Shown: positions 56,633 through 64,000 of the stretch, in pieces
Position numbering within the stretch: the stretch's first letter is position 1
Layout of the letters: each line of letters begins with the position of its first letter
NCBI RefSeq assembly: GCF_016632335.1
Contig: NZ_JAEPBG010000014.1
Coordinates: forward strand, 88,412 to 152,411
DNA: 64,000 bases
Source of the DNA: Noviherbaspirillum pedocola
Lineage (GTDB): Bacteria; Pseudomonadota; Gammaproteobacteria; Burkholderiales; Burkholderiaceae_D
Direction of reading: 5' to 3'
Program-made: the position numbers and the translations under genes
Notes under the pieces: generated by a model
What the model was told of the DNA's origin: nothing
The model's input: only the letters and a program-made list of their open reading frames with translations
The model's database searches: none

Positions 56633-56749
56633 GGGTCGACGCCCATGCCAACCTGCCAGACCGGGCAAGGTGGATTGCGAAAGCAGATGTGGCTTCCAGA
56701 AGGAAGCAACCAAACGGAACGCGTCGACCTCCCTTTGCGGAGGTTTTTT
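56633..56749 (+). ncRNA. Structured 5' leader, candidate riboswitch or attenuator
   Basis: The leader can fold into a multibranch junction. P1 pairs GGTCGACGC (56634-56642) with GCGTCGACC (56721-56729), 9 Watson-Crick pairs. It encloses P2 (CCAACCTGCC 56648-56657 with GGCAAGGTGG 56664-56673, bulged), P3 (TGC-GAAA-GCA 56676-56685, a GNRA loop) and P4 (GCTTCC-AGAA-GGAAGC 56692-56707). A competing hairpin ACCTCC/GGAGGT (56727-56732 with 56739-56744) followed by six T residues hides the GGAGG Shine-Dalgarno, 7 nt before the ATG at 56751. P1 and this hairpin share 56727-56729, so they exclude one another: P1 formed would mean expression on. It does not match the riboswitch consensuses I remember, including SAM-I. 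Confidence 0.65.
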
Positions 56750-56750
56750 C

Positions 56751-57140
56751 ATGTCTGGAACTTGCTCGCTTCAGATCGACGACATCTTCGAGTTCCCGCT
56801 GTTTCGGAAACTCGTTCATGCGGCGAAAACCCGTCAGCACAATCAGCTAACCGAAAACCAGCATGCGCGCCTGTTCAGCGCCTATGTGTCGACACAGCCT
56901 CGCAGTGCCGGGCTGCTGCTCGGCTGGTGCCAGATGCACAGCACGCGCCTATCGGCGGCGCTACGGCAACAGGGCGTCGGCGTTCGCCGCGAAAAGGCGG
57001 TGCCGCTGCATCGCTTCAAGCTTGAGCAACATGGCATTGCGCGCCTGGCCGAACTGGAGCGCAAACTCGCGCAAAGTCGGGCCAGAAGGTTTCGCAAGGA
57101 ATCGTCCGGGCAAGCGCGGGCGGAGTCAAACCTGAGCTGA
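56751..57140 (+). CDS. Unknown 129-aa protein, first gene of the accessory cluster
   Basis: Starts MSGTCSLQIDDIFEFPLFRK from the ATG just after the regulated Shine-Dalgarno. The middle is QPRSAGLLLGWCQMHSTRLS and the C-terminus is rich in Arg/Lys (LERKLAQSRARRFRKESSGQ), so it may bind nucleic acid. No known domain is recognised. It is the gene whose translation the leader would control most directly. Codon use fits the flanking genes and it is followed by co-directional genes with their own ribosome-binding sites. Confidence 0.65.
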   Translation: MSGTCSLQIDDIFEFPLFRKLVHAAKTRQHNQLTENQHARLFSAYVSTQPRSAGLLLGWCQMHSTRLSAALRQQGVGVRREKAVPLHRFKLEQHGIARLAELERKLAQSRARRFRKESSGQARAESNLS

Positions 57141-57200
57141 TGGCATTCGCTATCTGCGATTGCATTCCATCCCGCTACACCAGACAACAAGAGGACATTC

Positions 57201-57623
57201 ATGACATCGATACCGACCACGCTCCATGCGGCCTATGCCGTCACCGATTACCGCGTCTTTGCCGCCGACGCGCCGTTCACCCTGCATATCGGCGCAGCGT
57301 CTGCCGAATTGGCACAGCTGCACGGCAAGCATGCGGTGAGCTGTTCGGCGTTTCTGACCGCATGGAACCCGTTCAGCCATCCGGTTGACGCAGACGCCAA
57401 TCATCTGGCTCAGCAATCGCTGCTGCGGGATTTGCGCGACAGCGGCGTGCGCTTTCTTGAAGGCATGGGATGCGATCCATCCGGCGCTTATGCCGGCGAG
57501 GAAAGCGTGCTGGCCATCGGTCTTGCGCGGGCTGATGCAATGGCGCTGGGCCGCAAGTATCGGCAGAACGCGATCGTCTGGTGCGGCGCGGACGCCGTTC
57601 CCGAACTGATCCTGCTGCGCTGA
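57201..57623 (+). CDS. DUF3293-like protein
   Basis: A 140-aa protein, MTSIPTTLHAAYAVTDYRVF, with SAFLTAWNPFSHPVDADANH, RFLEGMGCDPSGAYAGEESV, LGRKYRQNAIVWCGADAVPE. The pattern TAWNP, a conserved Gly region and a final xxNAxVW match the DUF3293 family as I recall it. Its biochemistry is unknown. GAGGAC precedes the ATG. Confidence 0.7.
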   Translation: MTSIPTTLHAAYAVTDYRVFAADAPFTLHIGAASAELAQLHGKHAVSCSAFLTAWNPFSHPVDADANHLAQQSLLRDLRDSGVRFLEGMGCDPSGAYAGEESVLAIGLARADAMALGRKYRQNAIVWCGADAVPELILLR

Positions 57624-57733
57624 TCGGAGAGCGTCGAACATTCACGGGATAGCCCACCTCAGTGGCCGGGGGGATTTGATCCGGATTGCCGCCCCCAGCG
57701 TATTGCCAACGCGGCTAAACAGGAGAAATGACA

Positions 57734-58879
57734 ATGATCATTTGCGACGGACTTTTTACTTCGGAATCGGTAAGCGAAGGACATCCCGACAAGCTTGCGG
57801 ACCAGATATCGGATGCGATCCTTGACCGCTTCCTCGAACTCGACCCGAACTCGCGGGTCGCCTGCGAGACATTGATTGCGGAGGGCCTGGTCGTCATCGC
57901 GGGAGAATTCCGCGCTCGTGATGCATCGATAGTCACCCAGGTCCGCGCAGAAGCCGAAGCCATCGCCCGCACCGTGCTTCGCGAAGCGGGATACAGCGAT
58001 GGCGCGACCGGCATCGATCCCGAGCGTTGCCAGGTCGTGCTGCGCTTCAATGCCCAGTCGGCGGACATCAGGCGCGGCGTGGACCGCAGTGACGGCATCA
58101 TCGGCGCCGGCGATCAGGGCATGGTCTTCGGCTATGCGACGGATGAAACGCCGGAACGTCTTCCGCTCACGCTTGCCATCGCCCACCGGCTCGTGCGGCG
58201 GCAGGCGCTGCTCCGGAAGTCGGGCGTGCTGCCCTGGCTGCAGCCGGATGCGAAATCGCAGGTGACGGTGCGGTATGCCGATGGGCAGCCAATCGAAGTC
58301 ACCGACGTAGTGCTTTCCACGCAGCACGCTGAAGCGATTGACCTCGACGAGCTTCGCGCCGCCGTGGAGCGACACATCGTCGCTCCGGTGCTCGAAGGTC
58401 TACCGGTCTCTGAAGCGCTGCGCCTGCACATCAATCCGGCAGGCCAGTTCATTACCGGCGGACCCAAGGGAGATACCGGACTCACCGGGCGCAAGATCAT
58501 CGTCGATACCTATGGCGGCGCCGCGCCGCATGGCGGGGGCGCGTTTTCCGGAAAGGACCCGACCAAGGTCGACCGCTCCGCGGCTTATGCCGCGCGCCAT
58601 CTGGCCCGGCAAGTCGTCGACCGCGGATGGGCGCAGCGCTGCCTGATTCAGATCGCCTATGCGATCGGCGTGGCGCAGCCGGTCTCCTTCGTCGTCAGCA
58701 CCTTCGGCACCGGGACGCTTGCCGACAGCGTGATTGCGACGCGCTTGCGGGAAGAGTTCGATCTGAGCCCGGCCGGCATCATTGAGCGGCTGGACCTGTT
58801 GCGCCCGATCTACCGTGCCACCGCGGCCTATGGTCATTTTGGACGGCAGGACGTGCGCTTGCCTTGGGAGGCGGCCTGA
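57734..58879 (+). CDS. metK: S-adenosylmethionine synthetase (MetK), accessory copy
   Basis: A protein of about 381 aa with all MetK signatures: [35 protein letters not shown] (ATP/methionine site) and [19 protein letters not shown] (P-loop-like). It makes SAM from methionine and ATP. The start at 57734 has AGGAG at 8 nt; an ATG at 57728 is too close. The gene is embedded among ADP-ribose/NUDIX genes, not beside ahcY or metF, and is probably a second metK; whether a housekeeping copy exists elsewhere cannot be seen. It appears full length and active. Confidence 0.92.
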   Translation: MIICDGLFTSESVSEGHPDKLADQISDAILDRFLELDPNSRVACETLIAEGLVVIAGEFRARDASIVTQVRAEAEAIARTVLREAGYSDGATGIDPERCQVVLRFNAQSADIRRGVDRSDGIIGAGDQGMVFGYATDETPERLPLTLAIAHRLVRRQALLRKSGVLPWLQPDAKSQVTVRYADGQPIEVTDVVLSTQHAEAIDLDELRAAVERHIVAPVLEGLPVSEALRLHINPAGQFITGGPKGDTGLTGRKIIVDTYGGAAPHGGGAFSGKDPTKVDRSAAYAARHLARQVVDRGWAQRCLIQIAYAIGVAQPVSFVVSTFGTGTLADSVIATRLREEFDLSPAGIIERLDLLRPIYRATAAYGHFGRQDVRLPWEAA

Positions 58880-58938
58880 CATGCGTAAGCCGCGAAGCAC
58901 GATCGCATTTCCGTCCCTATCTTTTTCAGGAGAAGTCC

Positions 58939-59436
58939 ATGCAAAAAATCTGGTCCGCCGATGACCTCACCCTCGATGTGCTTGCCGACCATATGCGCGA
59001 TTCCGGCTTGACTGCCATGAAGCAGGAAGCGCATCGCATCACGCTGCATACCGAATCAGGGGTCGCGTATTCGATATCGATCGAAGTGCAGAGACAGTTC
59101 ATCGAGTTCATCACCTGGCTGCCTCTCGACAAGGAACAGGACAGGCAACGACTGCTCGAGTTCGAGCATCGCTGCAATGCCGAGGTCTACCTACCGTCGT
59201 TCTTCGTGGACGAGGACGGCGACCTGCGGGTTTTCTATGCGCTGCCATACAGCCACGGCCTGATCGCGGGACAGCTGATGGCGATGGTGCGTCGGTTCGG
59301 CTCCCTGCTGGAGCACATGGTCGGGCCCCGTAATGAGGATGGGCTGATCCTTCTCGGTCGCTCACGAAAGGCAAGTGAAGACCTTGCGCCGACGCTGAAT
59401 GCGCAAGCGCCGGAGGACGGCGCGCTGTTGAACTGA
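58939..59436 (+). CDS. YbjN-domain protein
   Basis: A 165-aa protein starting MQKIWSADDLTLDVLADHMR after AGGAG. The sequence AHRITLHTESGVAYSISIEV, FNRCNAE-like EFEHRCNAEVYLPSFFVDED and the helix that follows resemble YbjN/T3SS-chaperone-like folds, which often act as small stress or toxin chaperones. No enzyme motif is present. It lies between metK and the ADP-ribosylglycohydrolase in the same orientation. Confidence 0.65.
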   Translation: MQKIWSADDLTLDVLADHMRDSGLTAMKQEAHRITLHTESGVAYSISIEVQRQFIEFITWLPLDKEQDRQRLLEFEHRCNAEVYLPSFFVDEDGDLRVFYALPYSHGLIAGQLMAMVRRFGSLLEHMVGPRNEDGLILLGRSRKASEDLAPTLNAQAPEDGALLN

Positions 59437-59557
59437 TGCGCGTGCAGAGTGCCAGCCTGATTGCTTTTACCAGTCCGGCATTGCGGTGTGGTCGGAATGG
59501 CCGGACCGCAATCCTGAGGTGTAGAAGCGAAATCGTTGATAAAGACCAGGGAGCATC

Positions 59558-60610
59558 ATGACGAAACTTAAAGCAAATGAAGATCGCGCCATCGCCTGTC
59601 TGCTTGCCGGTGCGGCAGGGGATGCATTGGGAGCGCCGGTGGAATTCCTCGACCGGCCACAGATACTGCAGCGATTCGGGCCGGGTGGCATCCGCGACTA
59701 TGCGCCGGCATACGGCGGCATCGGCAAGATCACCGACGATACGCAAATGACACTGTTCACGGCGGAAGGTTGCCTGCGCGCGTTGCGCCGCGACCGCGAA
59801 GCCGACATGGAAAGCATGCGGCATGGCCTGCATCAGGCTTATCTGCGCTGGCTGATGACGCAGAGCGCGGGGACGGCGACGACGAATGACAGCTGGCTAC
59901 TGCAGCAGCCGCAGTTATATGCACGCCGCGCGCCCGGCAATACCTGCCTCAGCGCATTGAGCCGCAAGGGAGGCGAGCGTAACAACAGCAAGGGCTGCGG
60001 CGGCGTCATGCGGGTGGCGCCGTGTGGCCTGCTGTATCCGGGCCAGGCGGCGAGGGCATTCAATCTGGGCGTGGAAGCCGCAAAACTTACCCATGGCCAT
60101 CCAACCGGTTACCTTGCCGCCGGCGCATTCGCCGCGATCATTGCCGGGCTCGTCATTGGCGCACCGCTGAATGAGGCGATTGCCGATGCCGGCGAGGCGC
60201 TGCGCGCTTGTCCCGACCACGAAGAAACCCTGCATGCGCTTGATGGGGCGTGCCACCTGGCGGCTACTGGCGTGGACGCAAATGAGGCGATACCGGAGCT
60301 TGGCGAGGGATGGGTGGCCGAGGAAGCGCTGGCAATCGCGGTGTACTGCGCGCTGACGGCACGCACGCTCGAGGAAGGTATCGTCACTGCGGTCAATATC
60401 ACCGGAGACAGCGACTCCACCGGCGCGATGGCGGGGAATCTGTTAGGTGCGATGTATGGAATCGATGCGATTCCGAACCGTTGGCTCAAAGGGCTGGAGC
60501 TGCGGGACGTTATTGAAACCGTCGCACGCGACCTGGTGCGGATTCCACAAGCAGCGGAGCAGGCAGGTCACCGGGAGTGGCTCACGCGCTATCCGGAAGA
60601 CCGGTTCTAA
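59558..60610 (+). CDS. ADP-ribosylglycohydrolase (DraG/ARH family)
   Basis: A 350-aa protein. Metal-binding signatures are visible: AGAAGDALGAPVEF, the GKITDDTQMTLFT motif (Asp ligands), KGCGGVMRVAPCG, THGHPTGYLAAG and NITGDSDSTGAMAGNLLGAM (GDxDxxG). It removes ADP-ribose from modified proteins or hydrolyses related N-/O-glycosidic bonds using Mg2+. AGGGAG precedes the ATG. The adjacent NUDIX hydrolase could consume the ADP-ribose product. It could act on an ADP-ribosylated target, tRNA or nucleoside. Confidence 0.9.
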   Translation: MTKLKANEDRAIACLLAGAAGDALGAPVEFLDRPQILQRFGPGGIRDYAPAYGGIGKITDDTQMTLFTAEGCLRALRRDREADMESMRHGLHQAYLRWLMTQSAGTATTNDSWLLQQPQLYARRAPGNTCLSALSRKGGERNNSKGCGGVMRVAPCGLLYPGQAARAFNLGVEAAKLTHGHPTGYLAAGAFAAIIAGLVIGAPLNEAIADAGEALRACPDHEETLHALDGACHLAATGVDANEAIPELGEGWVAEEALAIAVYCALTARTLEEGIVTAVNITGDSDSTGAMAGNLLGAMYGIDAIPNRWLKGLELRDVIETVARDLVRIPQAAEQAGHREWLTRYPEDRF

Positions 60611-60656
60611 GCATCCCGAGCCGCATCAAGAGAATGTTCCACAACAGGGAGAAATG

Positions 60657-61346
60657 ATGCTGATCCATCATCCATGCCGTGACGATCACGGCAGACTGGT
60701 GCCACTCAGGCGCCCGAGCAGTCCCACGCCGCTTCCGACATGGAATCAGTCGCATGCCATCGCAACCGCTACGCCAGGCTGTGAGCTGCCCCTTGCGCTG
60801 AACGGCATACCGCTGGCTGCCTGGGATGCGGCGCCGGATTCGGAAGAAAAATGGAGGCGAGTGGAAGGGCAATACGAGTTCGACGAACCGCCGTTCAATG
60901 CTCCGCCCGGCCTCGTGCCCGCTGCAGGCGTGGCGGTGCAGGAAGAGGACGGCAGGATCTGGCTGGTGTCGCCATCGAATGCCTATGGCGGCTATGCGAC
61001 CACGCTGCCCAAGGGGAGGGTGGAGGCTGGTGCCAGCCTTCAGGCAAGCGCAATCCGGGAAGCGTATGAAGAAGCGGGGCTGCAAGTGCGGATTACCGGC
61101 TTTCTGGCGGATTCCTCGCGCACGCAGAGCCATACGCGGTATTACCTTGCCCGGCGCGTTGGAGGCAATCCGGCATGCATGGGCTGGGAATCGCAGGCAG
61201 TCCACCTTGTGCCGCCGGCATTGCTGGGTCAGCTGCTCACGCATTCAAATGATGTGCCGCTGCTGCGCGCGCTTCTTCGTTTGTCTGCAGGAGCCGCCAC
61301 GCATGCGGAAACAATGATTTCTCAGCAGCGGAGCGATCAACAATGA
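60657..61346 (+). CDS. NUDIX hydrolase
   Basis: A protein of about 229 aa. An N-terminal extension of about 85 residues (LIHHPCRDDHGRLVPLRRPS) precedes the NUDIX fold. The NUDIX box is at about residues 121-143 of the protein, GRVEAGASLQASAIREAYEEAG, with the catalytic REAYEE. ADP-ribose pyrophosphatase is one likely activity given the neighbour, but NUDIX specificity cannot be read. Start ATG 60657 follows AGGGAG at 5 nt. The stop overlaps the next gene (ATGA). Confidence 0.88.
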   Translation: MLIHHPCRDDHGRLVPLRRPSSPTPLPTWNQSHAIATATPGCELPLALNGIPLAAWDAAPDSEEKWRRVEGQYEFDEPPFNAPPGLVPAAGVAVQEEDGRIWLVSPSNAYGGYATTLPKGRVEAGASLQASAIREAYEEAGLQVRITGFLADSSRTQSHTRYYLARRVGGNPACMGWESQAVHLVPPALLGQLLTHSNDVPLLRALLRLSAGAATHAETMISQQRSDQQ

Positions 61347-61624
61347 ACGAGGATGCCGAGTTTCACTGCAGCGTCTGCCAGGGCGCGATAGACAATCCTC
61401 ATTTCTGCTTTGATTGGCGCATCGAGCGCCTTACCGTGCATGAACACGAAGGCAAACCTGTTATGACGATCAGTTGTACTAGCCATGCGATTCATCCCGG
61501 CTTCATCCATAACGACTATGTACTGCGAGCCGGTCGCCAAACGTCTCGCGGCCCGCGGGACGTTTGGCATGGCAAAGAGCCGTTATCTCTACAGTCGTGC
61601 CAGCTTGGTAAGCGAAGAAATTAA
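61343..61624 (+). CDS. Small Cys-containing protein, end of the cluster
   Basis: A 93-aa protein, MNEDAEFHCSVCQGAIDNPH, with a CxxC pair, CFDWRIER and later SCTSHAIHPGFIHNDY with Cys and His, which could hold one zinc ion. Coupled to the NUDIX gene by ATGA. The C-terminal part (RQTSRGPRDVWHGKEPLSLQ) looks irregular, so the gene may be truncated. No family recognised. Confidence 0.5.
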   Translation: MNEDAEFHCSVCQGAIDNPHFCFDWRIERLTVHEHEGKPVMTISCTSHAIHPGFIHNDYVLRAGRQTSRGPRDVWHGKEPLSLQSCQLGKRRN

Positions 61625-61706
61625 GTCTCATCAATTTTTTCTTCGGTCACAAAATAACTTGAGATTTTGCGTAACTAACCCATAATTCCCTGAAATTTTG
61701 TCTTCC

Positions 61707-62368
61707 GTGGGTGCGCCCAGAGAGCGCCAGCGCAAGCAACTGGAACGATAACTGGGCCGTCGCGCCAGCTATGACCGCATCCTGATCGTTACGGAAGGCA
61801 GCAAGACCGAGCCGAATTACTTCAATGAGATCCGCACGGCTCATCGTCTGCATACCGCGAATGTAGACGTATGTGCCAGTGGATTGGGTACAGCGCCGAT
61901 TCAAGTTGTGCAGTATGCCCTAGCCTTATTCGAGAAGGATGACCGGCACAGGAGAATCGAGCCCCGGGCCTTCGAACGGGTCTATGCCGTATTCGATCGT
62001 GACGACCATGACAGCTACTTTGATGCGCTGCGCGTGGCCAAGTCCCTGAATGGAAAGCTGCGCAGTGACAGCAGGCAGTGAGCCTCAAGGCCATCGCCTT
62101 GATACCGAGTTTTGAATTGTGGCTATTGCTTCACGACGAGGAAATCCACACCCCGACTCATCGAGATGAGGTGATGCTCCGCTTGAAGCGGCACATTGCG
62201 GGGTATAAAAAGGGTAGCGGTTGCGCATTTGCTATTACTCGTGAACACTTGAACCATGCCACTCGAAGAGCGGAAGCGTTGCCAGCCCGATTCAACGCCG
62301 ATTGTGAACCCGAGCCTTATACCGGCGTTGTGGAGTTAGTGAAGCTGCTGACTACGCTGCGTGGTTGA
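61707..62368 (+). pseudogene. RloB-like gene, broken by an in-frame stop and a frameshift
   Basis: From a GTG at 61707 (GAPRERQRKQLER) a TAA at 61749-61751 interrupts the frame. The same frame then reads RILIVTEGSKTEPNYFNEIR, a clear RloB N-terminal motif, down to VYAVFDRDDHDSYFDALRVA and a stop at 62079-62081. The rest, SLKAIALIPSFELWLLLHDE, continues in another frame to 62368. RloB proteins are associated with restriction/abortive-infection loci. Two lesions argue for decay rather than a sequencing error alone. Confidence 0.75.
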
Positions 62369-62403
62369 TTGGGGTTACGCTCTCATCGTTCTTACCGATT
62401 ACC

Positions 62404-63873
62404 TCACAGCGGATTGGGCTCGTCCTTGTCGGTTTCTGTTCCTGCCGTAGTAGCTTTGCCCGCGAATTTGTCGAGCACATCAAAGACGCTATCCAGATGT
62501 TTGCGATACGAAGCTGTGTAATTCAGCGTGAATACACATCGCTCGCCGACCTGCTGCACTCGCTGTTGAATAAGTTGGCGGTGCTGAACCCAATACATTC
62601 CCATCGCCATGGGATCAAGGCCGCCTGGCAGATCAGCTTCGGATGCGAAGTGGCGCTCTTCATCGTCGTCCAGAAAAGGAGAGCTACTCAAATTCGATAG
62701 GCAATGGTCGAGGAAATGCAAAACGTTGTCTTCGTGGACAGCGGGATTGAAACAAACCTCAAACACATACTCGTTCATCAGTCTCGCTATGCCACCACTA
62801 GCGCCAGTGCCAGACTCGTCGTAATGCCCGCAGCCGACACCCGACCCAGTTGGAGGCAAAGAATTGCTCAGCTGGTACGTTACAAAAGACTTCACCATGG
62901 AGCGTGCTGCGGATATGCGTTGCATAAGCAAAACGGAATCTTGCGCGGATTGATCGTTCGTTGTCACCTGCGACTCAAGTTGATGAGACGGTACTTCGCC
63001 GATAAACAGTTCGGCAGGAGTATCACAAACTTCCGAAAAAAAGTTTCGCTGTGGATCAATGTAGGTTCGCTTGAACAAGCCGAAGACTTCTTGAGACAGT
63101 CGTCTCATTCCCATCAATGCGAGTTCGCTAACCAAACCAGTGGTTGCAGCATCTCTATCTTGATCATAGATAAGTGCTGAATACACATTATGTAGCTGTC
63201 CCTGACGGTCTTCGGAGCACTGGAGTCTGAACAACATGAGATCCTCCCAGCCGAGCACGCCACGCTCACGACCAGCAAGGCGTTGTAACAGGCCTTTCCC
63301 TTTAAACGTAGATTCACCAAAGATTCTCTCTGCAATCTCTATGACGTTCTCCGGGCTGTTGGGACGACGACGGCCCGCGGTCCTTCCCCAACCAGCACGA
63401 TCTAGAAGTACCACCAAAGAGTAGATTGACCTCTGTCGCAGTCCTCGACTCCCATTCGAGATTGCCGAGTAGCGCGGTAGATAGTCGACGAGCGTATCAA
63501 TGGCATCATCGGCGACTTCACGGTTGAAGCCATGCGATTGGTTGACGAGCACTCTCCAGAACTGATCATGCGCATACTCCCTATGCTCTGATTGGAAGTC
63601 CGGCGACGTAAGAACCGAGACAATGGACGCTCCGCTTCGAACTCGATCTACGGCGCCTTGGTAGAGAACAAATGTCGCCTGCGGCTCGGGCGTTGCGAAC
63701 CGAACAATGAGCTTGAGGTACTGCTCCAGGTTTCTGGAGGAATTCTGATTAAAGCAAGCACGTGAAGCCAGAATCGCCTCGCCTACATTGCTCCGATTAT
63801 CAAGCTCTAGCGTTGTCACATCGAAGAGCTGTGTCAAAAGAAATCCTGCTGTTCCCTTATGCTCTGAGACCAC
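62404..63873 (-). CDS. Unknown protein, 5' end removed by an IS element
   Basis: A frame of 489 codons with the predicted GTG start at 63871-63873, exactly against the left end of an IS3-type element at 63874, so the true N-terminus is missing. The protein is soluble, rich in charged residues and helical (LYQGAVDRVRSGASIVSVLT, RDAATTGLVSELALMGMRRL), with a C-terminal FNPAVHEDNVLHFLDHCLSN and NYTASYRKHLDSVFDVLDKF. No known domain is recognised. Its position beside an RloB remnant suggests a defence-type gene. The codon use is less GC-rich than in the rest of the window. Confidence 0.6.
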   Translation of the reverse strand: MVSEHKGTAGFLLTQLFDVTTLELDNRSNVGEAILASRACFNQNSSRNLEQYLKLIVRFATPEPQATFVLYQGAVDRVRSGASIVSVLTSPDFQSEHREYAHDQFWRVLVNQSHGFNREVADDAIDTLVDYLPRYSAISNGSRGLRQRSIYSLVVLLDRAGWGRTAGRRRPNSPENVIEIAERIFGESTFKGKGLLQRLAGRERGVLGWEDLMLFRLQCSEDRQGQLHNVYSALIYDQDRDAATTGLVSELALMGMRRLSQEVFGLFKRTYIDPQRNFFSEVCDTPAELFIGEVPSHQLESQVTTNDQSAQDSVLLMQRISAARSMVKSFVTYQLSNSLPPTGSGVGCGHYDESGTGASGGIARLMNEYVFEVCFNPAVHEDNVLHFLDHCLSNLSSSPFLDDDEERHFASEADLPGGLDPMAMGMYWVQHRQLIQQRVQQVGERCVFTLNYTASYRKHLDSVFDVLDKFAGKATTAGTETDKDEPNPL

Positions 63874-64000
63874 TGAACCGCCCCGGAAAACGAGGAGGCC
63901 CCAACATTTGAGAGAATGGGGCTATGAAGAAGAGAGCAATCAAATATTCACCCGAGGTCATCGAGCGTGCGGTGCGGATGGTCTTGGAGAGCGAAGAGCA
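63874..64000 (+). mobile_element. Left end of an IS3-family insertion sequence
   Basis: The left end TGAACCGCCCCGGAAAACGA (63874-63893) matches a typical IS3-family terminus beginning TGAACCGCCCCGG. It interrupts the gene at 62404. Inside, an orfA begins at 63924. The element runs off the window, so its right end and target duplication cannot be checked. Confidence 0.8.
63924..64000 (+). CDS. IS3-family transposase OrfA, partial
   Basis: Reads MKKRAIKYSPEVIERAVRMV and continues LESEE to the window end. This is the N-terminal helix-turn-helix DNA-binding region of IS3-family OrfA (YSPEVxERAVRMVLE). OrfB, expected by frameshift, lies outside the window. Confidence 0.85.
   Translation, partial: MKKRAIKYSPEVIERAVRMVLESEE

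Noticed and set aside
56620..56750. SAM-I or other named riboswitch in the leader before the metK-containing cluster
   Set aside because: The conserved core of SAM-I as I remember it is absent, and metK is the third gene. I therefore report an unassigned leader, not a named class.

Overview
The window looks like part of a high-GC betaproteobacterial replicon, most likely from an Oxalobacteraceae/Burkholderiales-type organism. The evidence is the GC-rich codon use, the otn/ltn operon, the c-di-GMP and RND gene content, and the scattered GTAGGTTGGGCTGACAAGCC-type palindromes. Two stretches stand out as less GC-rich: a replication and partition region at about 23.6-30.8 kb and the decaying right edge at about 61.6-64 kb. 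Iterons, an initiator gene, parA, parB and parS-like sites lie together between ordinary metabolic genes. I therefore infer that the window spans the origin of a secondary replicon (chromid or megaplasmid). This was read by eye, with no database search.

Layout, left side. 0-3.6 kb: a four-carbon sugar-acid (threonate/erythronate) operon on the minus strand, ltnD-otnK-otnC-otnI, with a strong promoter, a 10-residue leader ORF and a long hairpin. 3.6-5.4 kb: an orphan AAA ATPase and an Ala/Lys-rich exported protein. 5.5-11.7 kb: a complete stressosome module (rsbR, rsbS, rsbT, an RsbX/SpoIIE-like phosphatase) continuing into two hybrid histidine kinases, so the output is probably phosphorelay rather than a sigma factor. 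11.9-18.1 kb: an MFS transporter, a large leucine-rich-repeat protein with a SET-like C-terminus (effector-like), an OPT transporter, and a copper chaperone behind a MerR/CueR-type promoter. 18.2-23.5 kb: a c-di-GMP cluster of a frameshifted degenerate HD-GYP gene, a GGDEF protein and a GGDEF-EAL protein.

Centre. 23.6-24.9 kb is an iteron array of about 17 copies whose spacing is close to multiples of the DNA helical turn. It is followed by an inverted half-iteron operator, rep, parA and parB, with three copies of TTTCACGCGTGAAA: one between rep and parA, one on the parA ribosome-binding site and one inside parB. About 1.7 kb without a convincing gene follows. 30.8-42.5 kb holds a branched-chain-type binding protein with an FAD hydroxylase, a GH1 glycosidase, two exported metallo-beta-lactamase-fold proteins, and a LysR regulator divergent from a YcsI-type protein, an MFS carrier and a fused 5-oxoprolinase (to 46.4 kb). 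46.7-48.1 kb has a DUF3606 protein and two Hsp20 chaperones. 48.7-56.5 kb is a CzcCBA/Cus-type metal RND efflux operon with its own two-component system.

Right side, the most unusual part (56.58-61.62 kb). A perfect sigma70-type promoter drives a roughly 130-nt structured leader. A long-range 9-bp helix encloses three hairpins and shares bases with a hairpin that masks the Shine-Dalgarno sequence. The leader precedes seven co-directional genes: an unknown 129-aa protein, a DUF3293-like protein, a second-type MetK, a YbjN-like protein, an ADP-ribosylglycohydrolase, a NUDIX hydrolase and a small Cys-containing protein. I propose this as a candidate undescribed nucleotide-metabolite (SAM/ADP-ribose/NAD) system under riboswitch-like control. 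It borders a broken rloB-like gene and a gene cut by an IS3-family element at the window end, which suggests an accessory or defence island.
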